Assembly (NCBI RefSeq): GCF_041080655.1
Contig: NZ_CP163525.1
Coordinates: forward strand, 9,424,001-9,488,000
Reading direction: 5' to 3'
Length of the DNA stretch: 64,000 nucleotides
Source of the DNA: Streptomyces sp. CG4
GTDB taxonomy: Bacteria; Actinomycetota; Actinomycetes; Streptomycetales; Streptomycetaceae
Translations under genes and position numbers: made by a program
Notes under the pieces: model-generated
Seen by the model: the letters and a program-made list of their open reading frames with translations, nothing else
Database searches by the model: none
Told to the model about the DNA's origin: nothing
In this document: one piece after another, positions 16,002 to 24,316 of the stretch
How the letters are laid out: each line of letters opens with the position of its first letter
Numbering within the stretch: the stretch's first letter is position 1

Positions 16002-17026
16002 AGGTGTTCCCCTGCCTGCGCGGTGGAATGTTCCGGGGCGGCATGAGCGGCGGCTCCGGCCGGATGGGAGAGCGGCCGGGGCCCGGCTCGCAGCGCGTCC
16101 TGCACGGTCAGGTGCCGGGCGTCGCGGGCCATCTCCCGGCCCAGACCGCTCAGCACCCGCCCCGGCCCGGCCTCGACGAAGGTGCGGACGCCGAGGGCAA
16201 GCAGCGTGCGCACCGTTTCCTGCCAGCGCACCGGGGCGAGCATCTGCCGGAGCAGCTCGTCGCGGTACTCCTCGATATCGGTGACCAGTCGTCCGGTGGC
16301 GCTGGAGACCAGCGGAATGCCCGGTGGCGTCAGGCGGACGTCGCGAAGGTGCATGGCCAGCCCCACAGGCGCGCCGGCCATCAGCGGGGAGTGGTAGGCC
16401 CCTCCCACGGGCAGCTGCCGGGCCCGCAGCGCGCCGGCGGTCCGGGCCGCGTCGATCACCCGGCGCACCGCGGCGACGGTGCCCGACACCACGGTCTGCC
16501 GGGGGGAGTTGAGGTTGGCGACGACCACGACACCGGCGTCGTCGCAGGCGTCCTCGCAGAGCGCGCGTACCGTGTCCGGCGGCAGGCCCACGATCGCGGC
16601 CATGGTGCCCGGGGTCTGCCGGGCGGCGGTACGCATCGCCCGGCCGCGACAGGAGACCAGGGACAGCGCGGTGTCCAGATCGAGACTGCCGCAGGCGAAG
16701 AGCGCGGTGTATTCGCCGAGGCTGTGCCCGGCGACGGCGGCGGGCCGCAGCCCTTGTTCGCGCAGCCGTTGCAGTGCCGCCGCGGACCAGACGAACACCA
16801 GGACCTGGGCGATCTCAGGGTCCGCGAGGGTCCCGGCGTCGGCCGTGGTCATGAGGTCGGCCACGGGGAGGCCGGTGATGTGCTCGGCGCGGGTGACCAG
16901 GGTGCGGGCCGAGGGTCCGAAGCCGTTCAACTCCCGCCCCATGCCCGGGAACTGGCTGCCCTGGCCGGGGAAGACGCAGGCAGTGGGGCCGCACGGGGGC
17001 TGGGTCGCAGCGGGGGGATGGCTCAT
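15998..17026 (-). CDS. Malonyl-CoA:ACP transacylase (FabD-like)
   Basis: The 342-residue enzyme has FPGQGSQFPGMG at the N-terminus, nucleophile S102 in GHSLGEY, Arg127 in CRGRAM and catalytic H212 in GGAYHSPLM. The last 40 residues are Ala/Pro-rich and probably disordered. A cluster-specific MAT is notable because many type II PKSs borrow the fatty-acid synthase FabD. It overlaps its neighbours by 4 bp on both sides, showing tight coupling with FabG and the PPTase. Confidence 0.95.
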   Translation of the reverse strand: MSHPPAATQPPCGPTACVFPGQGSQFPGMGRELNGFGPSARTLVTRAEHITGLPVADLMTTADAGTLADPEIAQVLVFVWSAAALQRLREQGLRPAAVAGHSLGEYTALFACGSLDLDTALSLVSCRGRAMRTAARQTPGTMAAIVGLPPDTVRALCEDACDDAGVVVVANLNSPRQTVVSGTVAAVRRVIDAARTAGALRARQLPVGGAYHSPLMAGAPVGLAMHLRDVRLTPPGIPLVSSATGRLVTDIEEYRDELLRQMLAPVRWQETVRTLLALGVRTFVEAGPGRVLSGLGREMARDARHLTVQDALRAGPRPLSHPAGAAAHAAPEHSTAQAGEHL

Positions 17027-17484
17027 CGCGGGAACCCCTCTTGCGTGGTGGGATGGGCCACGACCCAGGCCAGGGCCATGTCATCGCCCAGCTCCCGGGT
17101 GCCTGCGGTCAGTTCGACCTGGTGGCATTCGGCCCAGTCGGCCGGTGTGCCGTGCAGCCGCACCGGCCATCCGGCGGGCTCCGGCTCGTCCGCCGTGATG
17201 CCCACCCGGATGTCGGTGAAGCGGGCGCCGGGCGGCAGACCGCCGAGGGCCTTCACCACGCCCTCCTTGACCCCGAACGCCTGGCCCAGGATCCGTTCCG
17301 GCGTCCGTGTGCCGTCCGCCGCCCGTTCGGCGGCCTCCCGCTCCGAGGGGTCGAAGATCCGCCGCAGCAGCTCCCCCTGGGTTCGGGCGACGGCCAGATC
17401 CCAGCGGCACAGGTCGACCAGATCGACACCCGCCGAGTGCACCGCGGCCGGCACCGGGAACCGGAGAAAATCCGCATCTTCCAT
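17023..17484 (-). CDS. AcpS-type 4'-phosphopantetheinyl transferase
   Basis: The product resembles holo-ACP synthase: AGVDLVDLCRWDLAVAR (GxD metal motif), IFDPSERE, and GQAFGVKEGVVKALGG with the second acidic ligand, followed by FTDIRVG. The start is uncertain. ATG at 17484 gives 153 residues, close to the family size. An ATG at 17580 has GAGGAA very near it but adds 32 residues not expected in AcpS. It is the first gene of the leftward operon and should activate the ACP at 14888-15175. Confidence 0.82.
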   Translation of the reverse strand: MEDADFLRFPVPAAVHSAGVDLVDLCRWDLAVARTQGELLRRIFDPSEREAAERAADGTRTPERILGQAFGVKEGVVKALGGLPPGARFTDIRVGITADEPEPAGWPVRLHGTPADWAECHQVELTAGTRELGDDMALAWVVAHPTTQEGFPR

Positions 17485-17902
17485 CGAGAAACACCGCCGA
17501 AGTCCTGAGGTCCGCGAAATGCGCGGCGACTGAACAGTGAATGAATCGAGGAAAGCGAGGTGCGGGTGAACTGCCGCCATTTCCTCGTTCAGGAGGGACG
17601 GTAAGTGCGGCGAAGAAACCGTGTCAACTTTCTGCGGTGATTTCTGCGGTCCGTCCGTAAGTCCCGGGAAAGATTCTCCGTGGCCGTGAAAGAAATGACA
17701 GCTTCGAGTCAGAAACTGGCACGAAAAATGCCTGGTCAATACGGTGTGTCAGGTCCTTCTGTACTGCCTTGACGGGTCCTTGGGGTCGTGCATAGCCTGC
17801 CGGCGTCACGCGATGAAAATTCGCGTTCCGCACTGCCCGTCGAGCCGGATCAATTCCTCCGGGCAGAACTCTTCGGATCGGTCACGAGAGAAACGAGGCG
17901 CC
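17485..17902. promoter_or_regulatory. Central divergent promoter region of the biosynthetic cluster
   Basis: This AT-richer gap separates the leftward synthase operon from the rightward tailoring operon. Rightward, TTGACG at 17769-17774 with an 18-bp spacer to TAGCCT at 17793-17798 is a fair SigHrdB-type promoter, leaving a leader of about 100 nt before the ATG at 17903. Leftward, TTGACC near 17735 on the minus strand lacks a convincing -10. No pathway-specific activator gene is adjacent. Promoter assignments are inferred from consensus only. Confidence 0.45.
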
Positions 17903-18367
17903 ATGCCGCGTTGGGTTGAATCCGCACGCAACATCGAGGGCTGGAACCACATCGAGACCGCGGTGCGGGTCCGCTGGGGCGAATGCGACCTGCAGGGACA
18001 CGCGTACTACGCGAGCTACATCCCCTGGTTCGACCTGGGCCGGGAGGCTTTCGCGCTGGCGGTCGGCGTCGACTTCTGGAACTACCGGATCACCACCACG
18101 AACTTCCGTGCCCGCTTCCACGAACCGGCCCTGTATCTGGACGACCTCACCGTCCGGACATGGGCCGCCACCCCGCGCAGACACCTTGAGTGCCACTACG
18201 AGATCTACCGGAGGAACGGCAACCGGCTCATCGCCGAGGCGCACTCCGTGCACTCCCTGGTCGACCCGGAGACCGGCCGGCTGATGCGTGCCACCGATGA
18301 ACTGCACGACAAATTCGAGGAGTTCATGGCGCGCCGACGAGCCGAAGCGACCGCGCTCCGGCGCTGA
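17903..18367 (+). CDS. Hot-dog acyl-CoA/ACP thioesterase (4HBT/YbgC-like)
   Basis: The 154-residue protein has the 4HBT motif VRWGECDLQGHAYYASYIPWFDLGREAF, where the Asp and His occupy the catalytic region. FRARFHEPALYLDDLTVRTW and the terminal strands fit the fold. ATG at 17903 with GAGG upstream is chosen; codons 5' of it lie in the promoter region. As first gene of the rightward arm it likely releases the acyl chain from the cluster ACP or from CoA, but acyl specificity is unknown. Confidence 0.88.
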   Translation: MPRWVESARNIEGWNHIETAVRVRWGECDLQGHAYYASYIPWFDLGREAFALAVGVDFWNYRITTTNFRARFHEPALYLDDLTVRTWAATPRRHLECHYEIYRRNGNRLIAEAHSVHSLVDPETGRLMRATDELHDKFEEFMARRRAEATALRR

Positions 18368-18447
18368 ACCGCGTCCCCTTTTCCGCTCGTTCCCTTCCGG
18401 CCCGGTCGGATTCAAAGGCCCTGGCCCGCTCTCTTTGGAGGACATCC

Positions 18448-19848
18448 ATGCACTCTGCGGACATCGAAGAGCTCCGCGGCGCACTGCTCGGCGAGGTGAT
18501 AGCGCCCGCCGATCCCGAGTACGACACGGCGCGGCGCGTCTTCAACGCCATGATCGACCGGCGGCCCGCGCTCATCGCACGCTGCCGCGGCGCCTGCGAC
18601 GTCGTCACCGCCATCGCGTTCGCCCGCCGGCACCGCCTCCCCATCGCCGTACGCGGTGGTGGCCACAGCATCGCCGGACACGGCACCTGTGACGAGGGCC
18701 TGGTCATCGACCTGTCGTCGATGCGGGGTGTGCACGTCGACCCGGAGCGGCGCACGGCCCGGGTGCAGGCCGGTGCCACGCTGGCCGATGTCGACCGGGA
18801 AACCCAGCTGCACGGTCTCGCCGTCCCGTCCGGGCAGGTGTCCGAGACCGGAATCGCCGGCCTCACCCTCAACGGCGGCATGGGGATGCTGCAGCGCAAG
18901 TACGGCCTGACGTGCGACAACCTGTTGTCCGCCGAGATGGTCACCCTGGACGGGGAACTGGTCGTCGCGAGCGCCGAGCAGAACCCCGAGCTGTTCTGGG
19001 CACTGCGGGGCGGCGGCGGGAACTTCGGGGTGGTCACCTCCTTCGAGTACCGGGCGCACCCCGTGGGACCGATGATGCTGGCCGGCATGGTCGCCCACCC
19101 CGTGGAGCGGGCGGTCGAGGTGCTGGAATTCCTCCGGGACCACGTCGGCACCACTCCCGACGAGCTGAGCATGGACGTGGTCTTCATCCGCGTGCCCAGC
19201 CTGGAGTTCTTCCCCCCGGAACACCGCGGACGCCCCGTCGTCGGCTTCTTCCTGCGCTATGCGGGGCCGATCGAGGACGGCTGGGAGGTCATCCGGCCGA
19301 TCCGGGAGTTCGGCGACCCGCTGATCGACTTCGTCGAGCCGATACCGCTGGTCCAGGTGCAGTCGATGCTCGATCCCGCCAATCCGCGGGGCCATCAGCA
19401 GTACTGGACAAGCGAGTTCCTGCCCCGCTTCGGACGCGCGGAGATCGAGACGGTCGCCCGGATCGGCAGTGACCTCCCCTCGCCCGAAACGGTGCTCCAG
19501 GTGATCCCGTTCGACGCCCAGCCCACCCGCATCGCACCGGACGCCACCGCCTTCTCGCATCGCGAGGAGAGCTGGCTGATCCACATCGTCGGCCAATGGT
19601 ACGACCCGGCGGAGAACGAGCGCTGCCGGACCTGGGTGCGGCAGGCGGGGGCCGAGCTGCGCTCCTTCGGGACGGGCGCGGCCTATCTCAACCTGCTCAG
19701 CGAGGAGGACGACACCGACCGGGTCACCGCGTTCTGGGACGAGAAGAGGCTGCGGCGACTGGCGCGGGTCAAGGCGCAGTACGACCCCGAGAACCTGCTG
19801 CGCTTCAACCACAACATTCCGCCCGCGCCGCCGGAGGCCGGACAATGA
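18448..19848 (+). CDS. FAD-linked oxidoreductase of the berberine-bridge/VAO superfamily
   Basis: The 466-residue flavoprotein has an FAD_binding_4 domain with RGGGHSIAGHG, where H73 is the expected 8-alpha-histidyl FAD attachment residue, and GLTLNGGMGMLQRKYGLTCDNL. No Cys is seen at the usual second attachment site, so mono-covalent FAD is predicted. The C-terminus ends in a BBE-type motif with YDPENLLRFNHNI. GGAGGA lies just before the ATG. It overlaps the next monooxygenase by 4 bp. It probably oxidises an alcohol or desaturates the product, with oxygen as acceptor. Confidence 0.9.
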   Translation: MHSADIEELRGALLGEVIAPADPEYDTARRVFNAMIDRRPALIARCRGACDVVTAIAFARRHRLPIAVRGGGHSIAGHGTCDEGLVIDLSSMRGVHVDPERRTARVQAGATLADVDRETQLHGLAVPSGQVSETGIAGLTLNGGMGMLQRKYGLTCDNLLSAEMVTLDGELVVASAEQNPELFWALRGGGGNFGVVTSFEYRAHPVGPMMLAGMVAHPVERAVEVLEFLRDHVGTTPDELSMDVVFIRVPSLEFFPPEHRGRPVVGFFLRYAGPIEDGWEVIRPIREFGDPLIDFVEPIPLVQVQSMLDPANPRGHQQYWTSEFLPRFGRAEIETVARIGSDLPSPETVLQVIPFDAQPTRIAPDATAFSHREESWLIHIVGQWYDPAENERCRTWVRQAGAELRSFGTGAAYLNLLSEEDDTDRVTAFWDEKRLRRLARVKAQYDPENLLRFNHNIPPAPPEAGQ

Positions 19849-21317
19849 CCGTGCGGCACCCGGCTCCACGGGTCGCGATCATCGGCGCCGGCCTCGGCGG
19901 GATCGGCCTGGCCATCGCGCTCAAACGCGCCGGCCACCACGACTTCGTGATCCTGGAGCGGGCGGCGGACATCGGCGGGGTGTGGCGGGACAACACCTAC
20001 CCCGGAGCGGCCTGCGACATCCCCTCGCACCTGTACTCCTACTCCTTCGCACCGCACCGCGACTGGTCCCGCCGCTACGCCTCCCAGGCCGAGATCCTGC
20101 GATACCTGCGCGGATGCGTGGAGAAGTACGGACTGCGCGCGCACCTGCGGCTGGCCACCGAGGTCGAGTCCGCCGCGTTCGACGAGACCGATGTGCGATG
20201 GCGGCTGCGGACGGGTAGCGGGGAGATCGTCGAGGCCGACGTCCTGGTGCCGGCCTGCGGCCAGTTGAGCACCCCCCGGGTGCCGCCGATCCACGGCGCC
20301 GACCGGTTCACCGGCCGCGCCTTCCACTCCGCGCGCTGGGATCACCGCCACGACCTGACAGGCCGTCGGGTCGCGGTGATCGGCACCGGCGCCAGCGCGA
20401 TCCAGATCGTCCCCGCGATCGCACCGCTGACCGCACACCTGACGGTATTCCAGCGCTCGGCACCGTACGTCGTGCCCCGCTGGGACCGGGTCTACCCGCT
20501 GCCGTCCCGCCGCGCACGCCGGCTGACGCCGCTGACACAGAAGGCGGCCCGGCTCGGCTGGTGGCTCTTCAACGAGTCCCTGGTCTCCGGGCTGACCCGG
20601 CGCTGGCCGACGTCCCGTCTCACCCTGCGCGGCAGCGAGGTGCTGCTGCGCACCCAGCTCCACGATCCCGAACTGCGCGAGAAGCTGACCCCCCGCGGCG
20701 AGGTGGGCTGCAAGCGGGTGGCCATCTCCAGCGCGTACTACCCGGCCTTCAACCATCCCGACGTCGCGCTCGTCACCGAGCCGATCACCGAGATCACGGG
20801 GACCGGCATCCGTACCGCGGACGGCGCCGAGCACCCCGTCGACACCATCGTCTACGCGACCGGCTTCGCCGCCACCGACTTCCTCACACCGATGCGGGTC
20901 CGCGGCCGCGCCGGACGGGAGCTGTCCGAGGTGTGGCGCGACGGGGCGCGCGCCCATCTGGGCATGACCGTCCCGGGCTTCCCGAACATGTTCCTGGTCT
21001 ACGGCCCCAACACCAACATCGGTGCGGGCTCCGCCGTCTACATGATCGAGAGCCAGATCCGCTACATCACGGCCGCGGTGTCCGAACTCGCCAAGGGACG
21101 GCGGCACTTCCTCGAGGTGCGCCCGGAGATCGCCGACGCCTTCGACCGGGAGATGCAGCGCCGGCTGCGCCGGACGGTCTGGTCCGCCTGCACCAGCTGG
21201 TACCGCCACGACAGCGGCCGGGTGACCAACAACTGGCCCGGACAGACGGCCGAGTACCGAAGGCGAACGTCCCGGCCGAAATGGTCCGACTTCCGCCCCG
21301 CGCCCCGCAGCCCGTGA
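19845..21317 (+). CDS. Flavin-containing (Baeyer-Villiger-type) monooxygenase
   Basis: The 490-residue protein has an FAD Rossmann motif (IIGAGLGGIG, 12-21), GGVWRDNTYPGAACDIPSHLYS, the BVMO fingerprint variant FTGRAFHSARWD (155-166; the usual last residue is Pro, here Asp), and an NADPH motif GTGASAIQ from residue 180. BVMOs insert oxygen next to a ketone to give an ester or lactone. Start ATG overlaps the upstream stop as ATGA. An esterase and an aldehyde dehydrogenase follow, consistent with chain shortening or end-group oxidation: ketone to ester to alcohol/acid. That series is inference. Confidence 0.9.
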   Translation: MTVRHPAPRVAIIGAGLGGIGLAIALKRAGHHDFVILERAADIGGVWRDNTYPGAACDIPSHLYSYSFAPHRDWSRRYASQAEILRYLRGCVEKYGLRAHLRLATEVESAAFDETDVRWRLRTGSGEIVEADVLVPACGQLSTPRVPPIHGADRFTGRAFHSARWDHRHDLTGRRVAVIGTGASAIQIVPAIAPLTAHLTVFQRSAPYVVPRWDRVYPLPSRRARRLTPLTQKAARLGWWLFNESLVSGLTRRWPTSRLTLRGSEVLLRTQLHDPELREKLTPRGEVGCKRVAISSAYYPAFNHPDVALVTEPITEITGTGIRTADGAEHPVDTIVYATGFAATDFLTPMRVRGRAGRELSEVWRDGARAHLGMTVPGFPNMFLVYGPNTNIGAGSAVYMIESQIRYITAAVSELAKGRRHFLEVRPEIADAFDREMQRRLRRTVWSACTSWYRHDSGRVTNNWPGQTAEYRRRTSRPKWSDFRPAPRSP

Positions 21318-21342
21318 GCCCCCGCACGATCCGAGGAGCGTC

Positions 21343-22296
21343 ATGTCTCTCCACCCCGATTCCGAGCGCGTCCTGCGCACCTTGGCGGCGCAGGGTTTCC
21401 CGCCCTTCGAACAGGTGGGAGTCGGAACCGTCCGCGAGCTGATGCGCGGACTCATACCGGCCCAGGGGCCACCGGAACCGCTGGCGCGGATCGTCGAGAC
21501 CACGGTCCCCGGCCCGGACAGCCCCCTCCCGGTCCGTGTCTACCAGCCGGAACCGGCCACCGGCCCGCGGCCACTGCTGGTGTTCTTCCACGGCGGCGGC
21601 TGGGTGGCCGGGGACCTGGAACTCGTCGACCGCCCGCTGCGCCGGCTCGCCCGTGCCACCGGAGCCGTGGTGGCGGGCGTCGGCTACCGGCGCGCGCCGG
21701 AGACTCCGTTCCCCGGACCGGTCCATGACGCCGACGCCGCCGTCCGGGCCCTGGCGGCGCGCGCCGACGAGTTCGGGTCCGAGCCGGACCGACTGGTCGT
21801 GGCGGGGGAGAGCGCGGGCGGCAACCTGGCCGCCGCGGCCTGCCGGCTGGCCCGGGAACGAGGCGGCCCCCGCATCGGCCTGCAGATCCTGATCTGCCCG
21901 CCACTGGCACCGGCCCGCGGTTCCGCGTTCCCCTCCTACAAGGCCTACGCACACGGGCATCTCAACACCCGTGCCGCGATGGAGCACTTCTGGGACCTCT
22001 ACCTGGCCACCCCGGCGGACGCCGCACACCCCTTGGCGGCGCCCCTCCTCGCCCCGGACCTCGCCGGCTTGCCGCCGGCGCTGATCCTCACCGCCGAATG
22101 CGACCCGCTGCGGGACGAGGCGGAGGAGTACGGCCGTCGGCTCCGCGCCGCCGGGGTGCCGGTGACCCTCCGCCGGTACGACGGCATGCTCCACGTCTTC
22201 TTCCTTCTCTGCCGGCTGACCGCCTTCCAGGAAGCCGTCGACGAGATCGGACGGGCCTTGCGGGCGCGATGGCTTGACCCACAGCAGAACGCCTAG
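21343..22296 (+). CDS. Alpha/beta hydrolase, HSL (family IV) esterase
   Basis: The 317-residue enzyme has the HSL oxyanion motif FFHGGGWVAGD, nucleophile elbow GESAGGN, the acidic residue in AECDPLRDEAEEY and His in DGMLHVFF. It starts 25 bp after the monooxygenase. It could hydrolyse the ester formed by that enzyme. No signal peptide is present, so it acts in the cytoplasm. Confidence 0.92.
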   Translation: MSLHPDSERVLRTLAAQGFPPFEQVGVGTVRELMRGLIPAQGPPEPLARIVETTVPGPDSPLPVRVYQPEPATGPRPLLVFFHGGGWVAGDLELVDRPLRRLARATGAVVAGVGYRRAPETPFPGPVHDADAAVRALAARADEFGSEPDRLVVAGESAGGNLAAAACRLARERGGPRIGLQILICPPLAPARGSAFPSYKAYAHGHLNTRAAMEHFWDLYLATPADAAHPLAAPLLAPDLAGLPPALILTAECDPLRDEAEEYGRRLRAAGVPVTLRRYDGMLHVFFLLCRLTAFQEAVDEIGRALRARWLDPQQNA

Positions 22297-22358
22297 CGCC
22301 CGGCCCGCCGGTCAGGCCCCGGTGATCCGGAAATCTCCACCCCGACAAGGGAGAAACC

Positions 22359-23792
22359 ATGCTCCACCACCAAAAGATCTATGTCGACGGCTCATGGACG
22401 CGCTCGTACGGCGGGGAGACCATCGACGTCGTCAACCCGACGACGGAGGAGGTGATCGGCTCCGTCCCCCAAGGCACAGCCGAGGACGTCGACGCCGCGG
22501 TCGGCGCGGCCCGCCGGGCCTTCCCGGGCTGGGCCGGCACCTCACCCGCCCGCCGGGCCGCATACCTCAACCGGGTCGGCGAACGGCTGCGGGAGGACAG
22601 TCTGGAACTGGCCGAGCTGATCACCCGCGACGTCGGCACTCCGCTGGCGTTCTCCCACGCGGCACAGATCCCGCTGCCCATTCTGACGTTCCATCAAGCG
22701 GCCCGGATCGCGGTGGAGTTTCCCTACGAGCGCAGAGCAGGCTCGTCGCTGATCGTCCGGGAGCCGTTCGGCGTCGTCGCCGCGATCACACCGTGGAACT
22801 ACCCGCTGCACCAGATCGCCGCAAAGGTCGCCTACGCCCTGGCCGCGGGCAACACCGTCGTCCTCAAGCCCAGTGAGGTGGCACCGCTCGGTGCCTGGGA
22901 GCTGGCCGCGATATTCGACGACATCGGCCTGCCCCCCGGTGTGTTCAACATGGTCAGCGGAACCGGGCCGGTGGTCGGCGAGGCTCTCGCCGCGCACCCC
23001 GGCGTCGATGTGCTCTCCTTCACCGGCTCCACCGAGGTGGGCAAGCGGATCGGCCGGCTCGCCGCGGCCACCGTCAAACGGGTCGCCCTGGAACTGGGCG
23101 GCAAGAGCCCCTCGGTGCTGCTCCCCGACGCCGACCCGGACCAGGCGGTACCGCACGCGGTCACCAGCGCCTTCCTCAACAACGGCCAGACCTGCTGTGC
23201 GCTCACCCGGCTCGTCGTGCCCCGCTCCCGTCTGGCGGAGGTGGAACGGGTGGCGGAACAGGCGGCCGCCGCCGTGACCGTCGGCGATCCGATGTCCTTC
23301 GACACCGGGCTCGGTCCCCTGGCGTCCCGGGCCCAGCGCGATCGGGTCCGCAGGCATCTGGTCCAGGCCCAGAAGGAAGGCGCCAGGTTCGTCACCGGCG
23401 GCACCGAGCCGCCGGACGGCCTGTCACGGGGCTACTTCGTGCGGCCCACCATCCTCTCGGACGTCACCCCGTGGATGGCGGTGCACCACCAGGAGGTGTT
23501 CGGGCCGGTGCTGGCCATCGAGTCGTACGACACCGTGGCCGAAGCCGTGCAACTGGCCAACGACACCGACTACGGGCTGGCCGCCGCGGTGTGGTCCGAA
23601 CACCGCGACCGGGCGCTCACCGTGGCCCGGCAGATCCGCGCCGGACAGATCGAGATCAACGGCGCCGGCCTGAACCCCACCGCCCCGTTCGGCGGCTACA
23701 AGCAGTCCGGGAACGGCCGCGAGCACGGCGTCTTCGGCCTGGAGGAATTCCTGGAAGTCAAGTCCCTGCAGACCAAACCCTGGCAGCTCTGA
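22359..23792 (+). CDS. Aldehyde dehydrogenase, NAD(P)+-dependent
   Basis: The 477-residue enzyme has the ALDH landmarks PWNYPLHQIAAKVAYALAAG, KPSEVAPL, FTGSTEVGK, catalytic Glu in LELGGKS, and catalytic Cys in NNGQTCCALTR. The C-terminal PFGGYKQSGNGREHG is also typical. ATG at 22359 follows GGGAGAAACC. It would oxidise an aldehyde intermediate to a carboxylate within the tailoring operon. A role in generating a terminal acid for amide formation is plausible. Confidence 0.94.
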   Translation: MLHHQKIYVDGSWTRSYGGETIDVVNPTTEEVIGSVPQGTAEDVDAAVGAARRAFPGWAGTSPARRAAYLNRVGERLREDSLELAELITRDVGTPLAFSHAAQIPLPILTFHQAARIAVEFPYERRAGSSLIVREPFGVVAAITPWNYPLHQIAAKVAYALAAGNTVVLKPSEVAPLGAWELAAIFDDIGLPPGVFNMVSGTGPVVGEALAAHPGVDVLSFTGSTEVGKRIGRLAAATVKRVALELGGKSPSVLLPDADPDQAVPHAVTSAFLNNGQTCCALTRLVVPRSRLAEVERVAEQAAAAVTVGDPMSFDTGLGPLASRAQRDRVRRHLVQAQKEGARFVTGGTEPPDGLSRGYFVRPTILSDVTPWMAVHHQEVFGPVLAIESYDTVAEAVQLANDTDYGLAAAVWSEHRDRALTVARQIRAGQIEINGAGLNPTAPFGGYKQSGNGREHGVFGLEEFLEVKSLQTKPWQL

Positions 23793-23852
23793 CCGCAGCC
23801 CCGGACGACCCGCCACCACCGTCCGCCACCACCGTCGAAAGAAGGCACAGCC

Positions 23853-24272
23853 ATGCTCCGCACCATGCTCACCGCCAAGATCCACCGCGCCACCGTCACC
23901 CAGGCCGACCTGCACTACGTCGGCTCGCTCACCCTGTGCGCGGACCTGATGGACGCCGCCGGCCTGCTGCCCGGCGAGAAGGTCGACATCGTCGACATCA
24001 ACAACGGCAACCGCCTGTCGACGTACATCATCGAGGGCCCGCGGGGCACCGGTGTGGTCGGCATCAACGGTGCCGCCGCGCGCCTGATCAACCCCGGCGA
24101 CCTGGTCATCATCATCGGGTACGGCATCGTCGCGGACATCGAGGCGGCCAAGGTCAGGCCCAGGGTCGTCTTCGTGGACGCCGACAACAAGATCACCTCC
24201 CTGGGCTCGGACCCCGCCGAGCCGCTCGACGACGGGGAGACCTTCCGCGGTGATCACCTCTACGTCGACTGA
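23853..24272 (+). CDS. panD: Aspartate 1-decarboxylase (pyruvoyl-dependent), beta-alanine supply
   Basis: The 139-residue proenzyme matches PanD with all key residues at canonical positions: K9, Y22, G24-S25 self-cleavage site in HYVGSLTL, R54, T57, Y58 and N72. Cleavage between G24 and S25 makes the pyruvoyl group, and the enzyme converts aspartate to beta-alanine. PanD normally serves pantothenate synthesis beside panC and panB. Here it sits between an aldehyde dehydrogenase and an asparagine-synthetase-like gene, so a dedicated precursor role for a beta-alanine unit in the product is the simplest reading. Confidence 0.95.
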   Translation: MLRTMLTAKIHRATVTQADLHYVGSLTLCADLMDAAGLLPGEKVDIVDINNGNRLSTYIIEGPRGTGVVGINGAAARLINPGDLVIIIGYGIVADIEAAKVRPRVVFVDADNKITSLGSDPAEPLDDGETFRGDHLYVD

Positions 24273-24316
24273 CAGTCCCCACGACCGGCGGAAAGTGATC
24301 CGGAAGGAGAGGCGCA

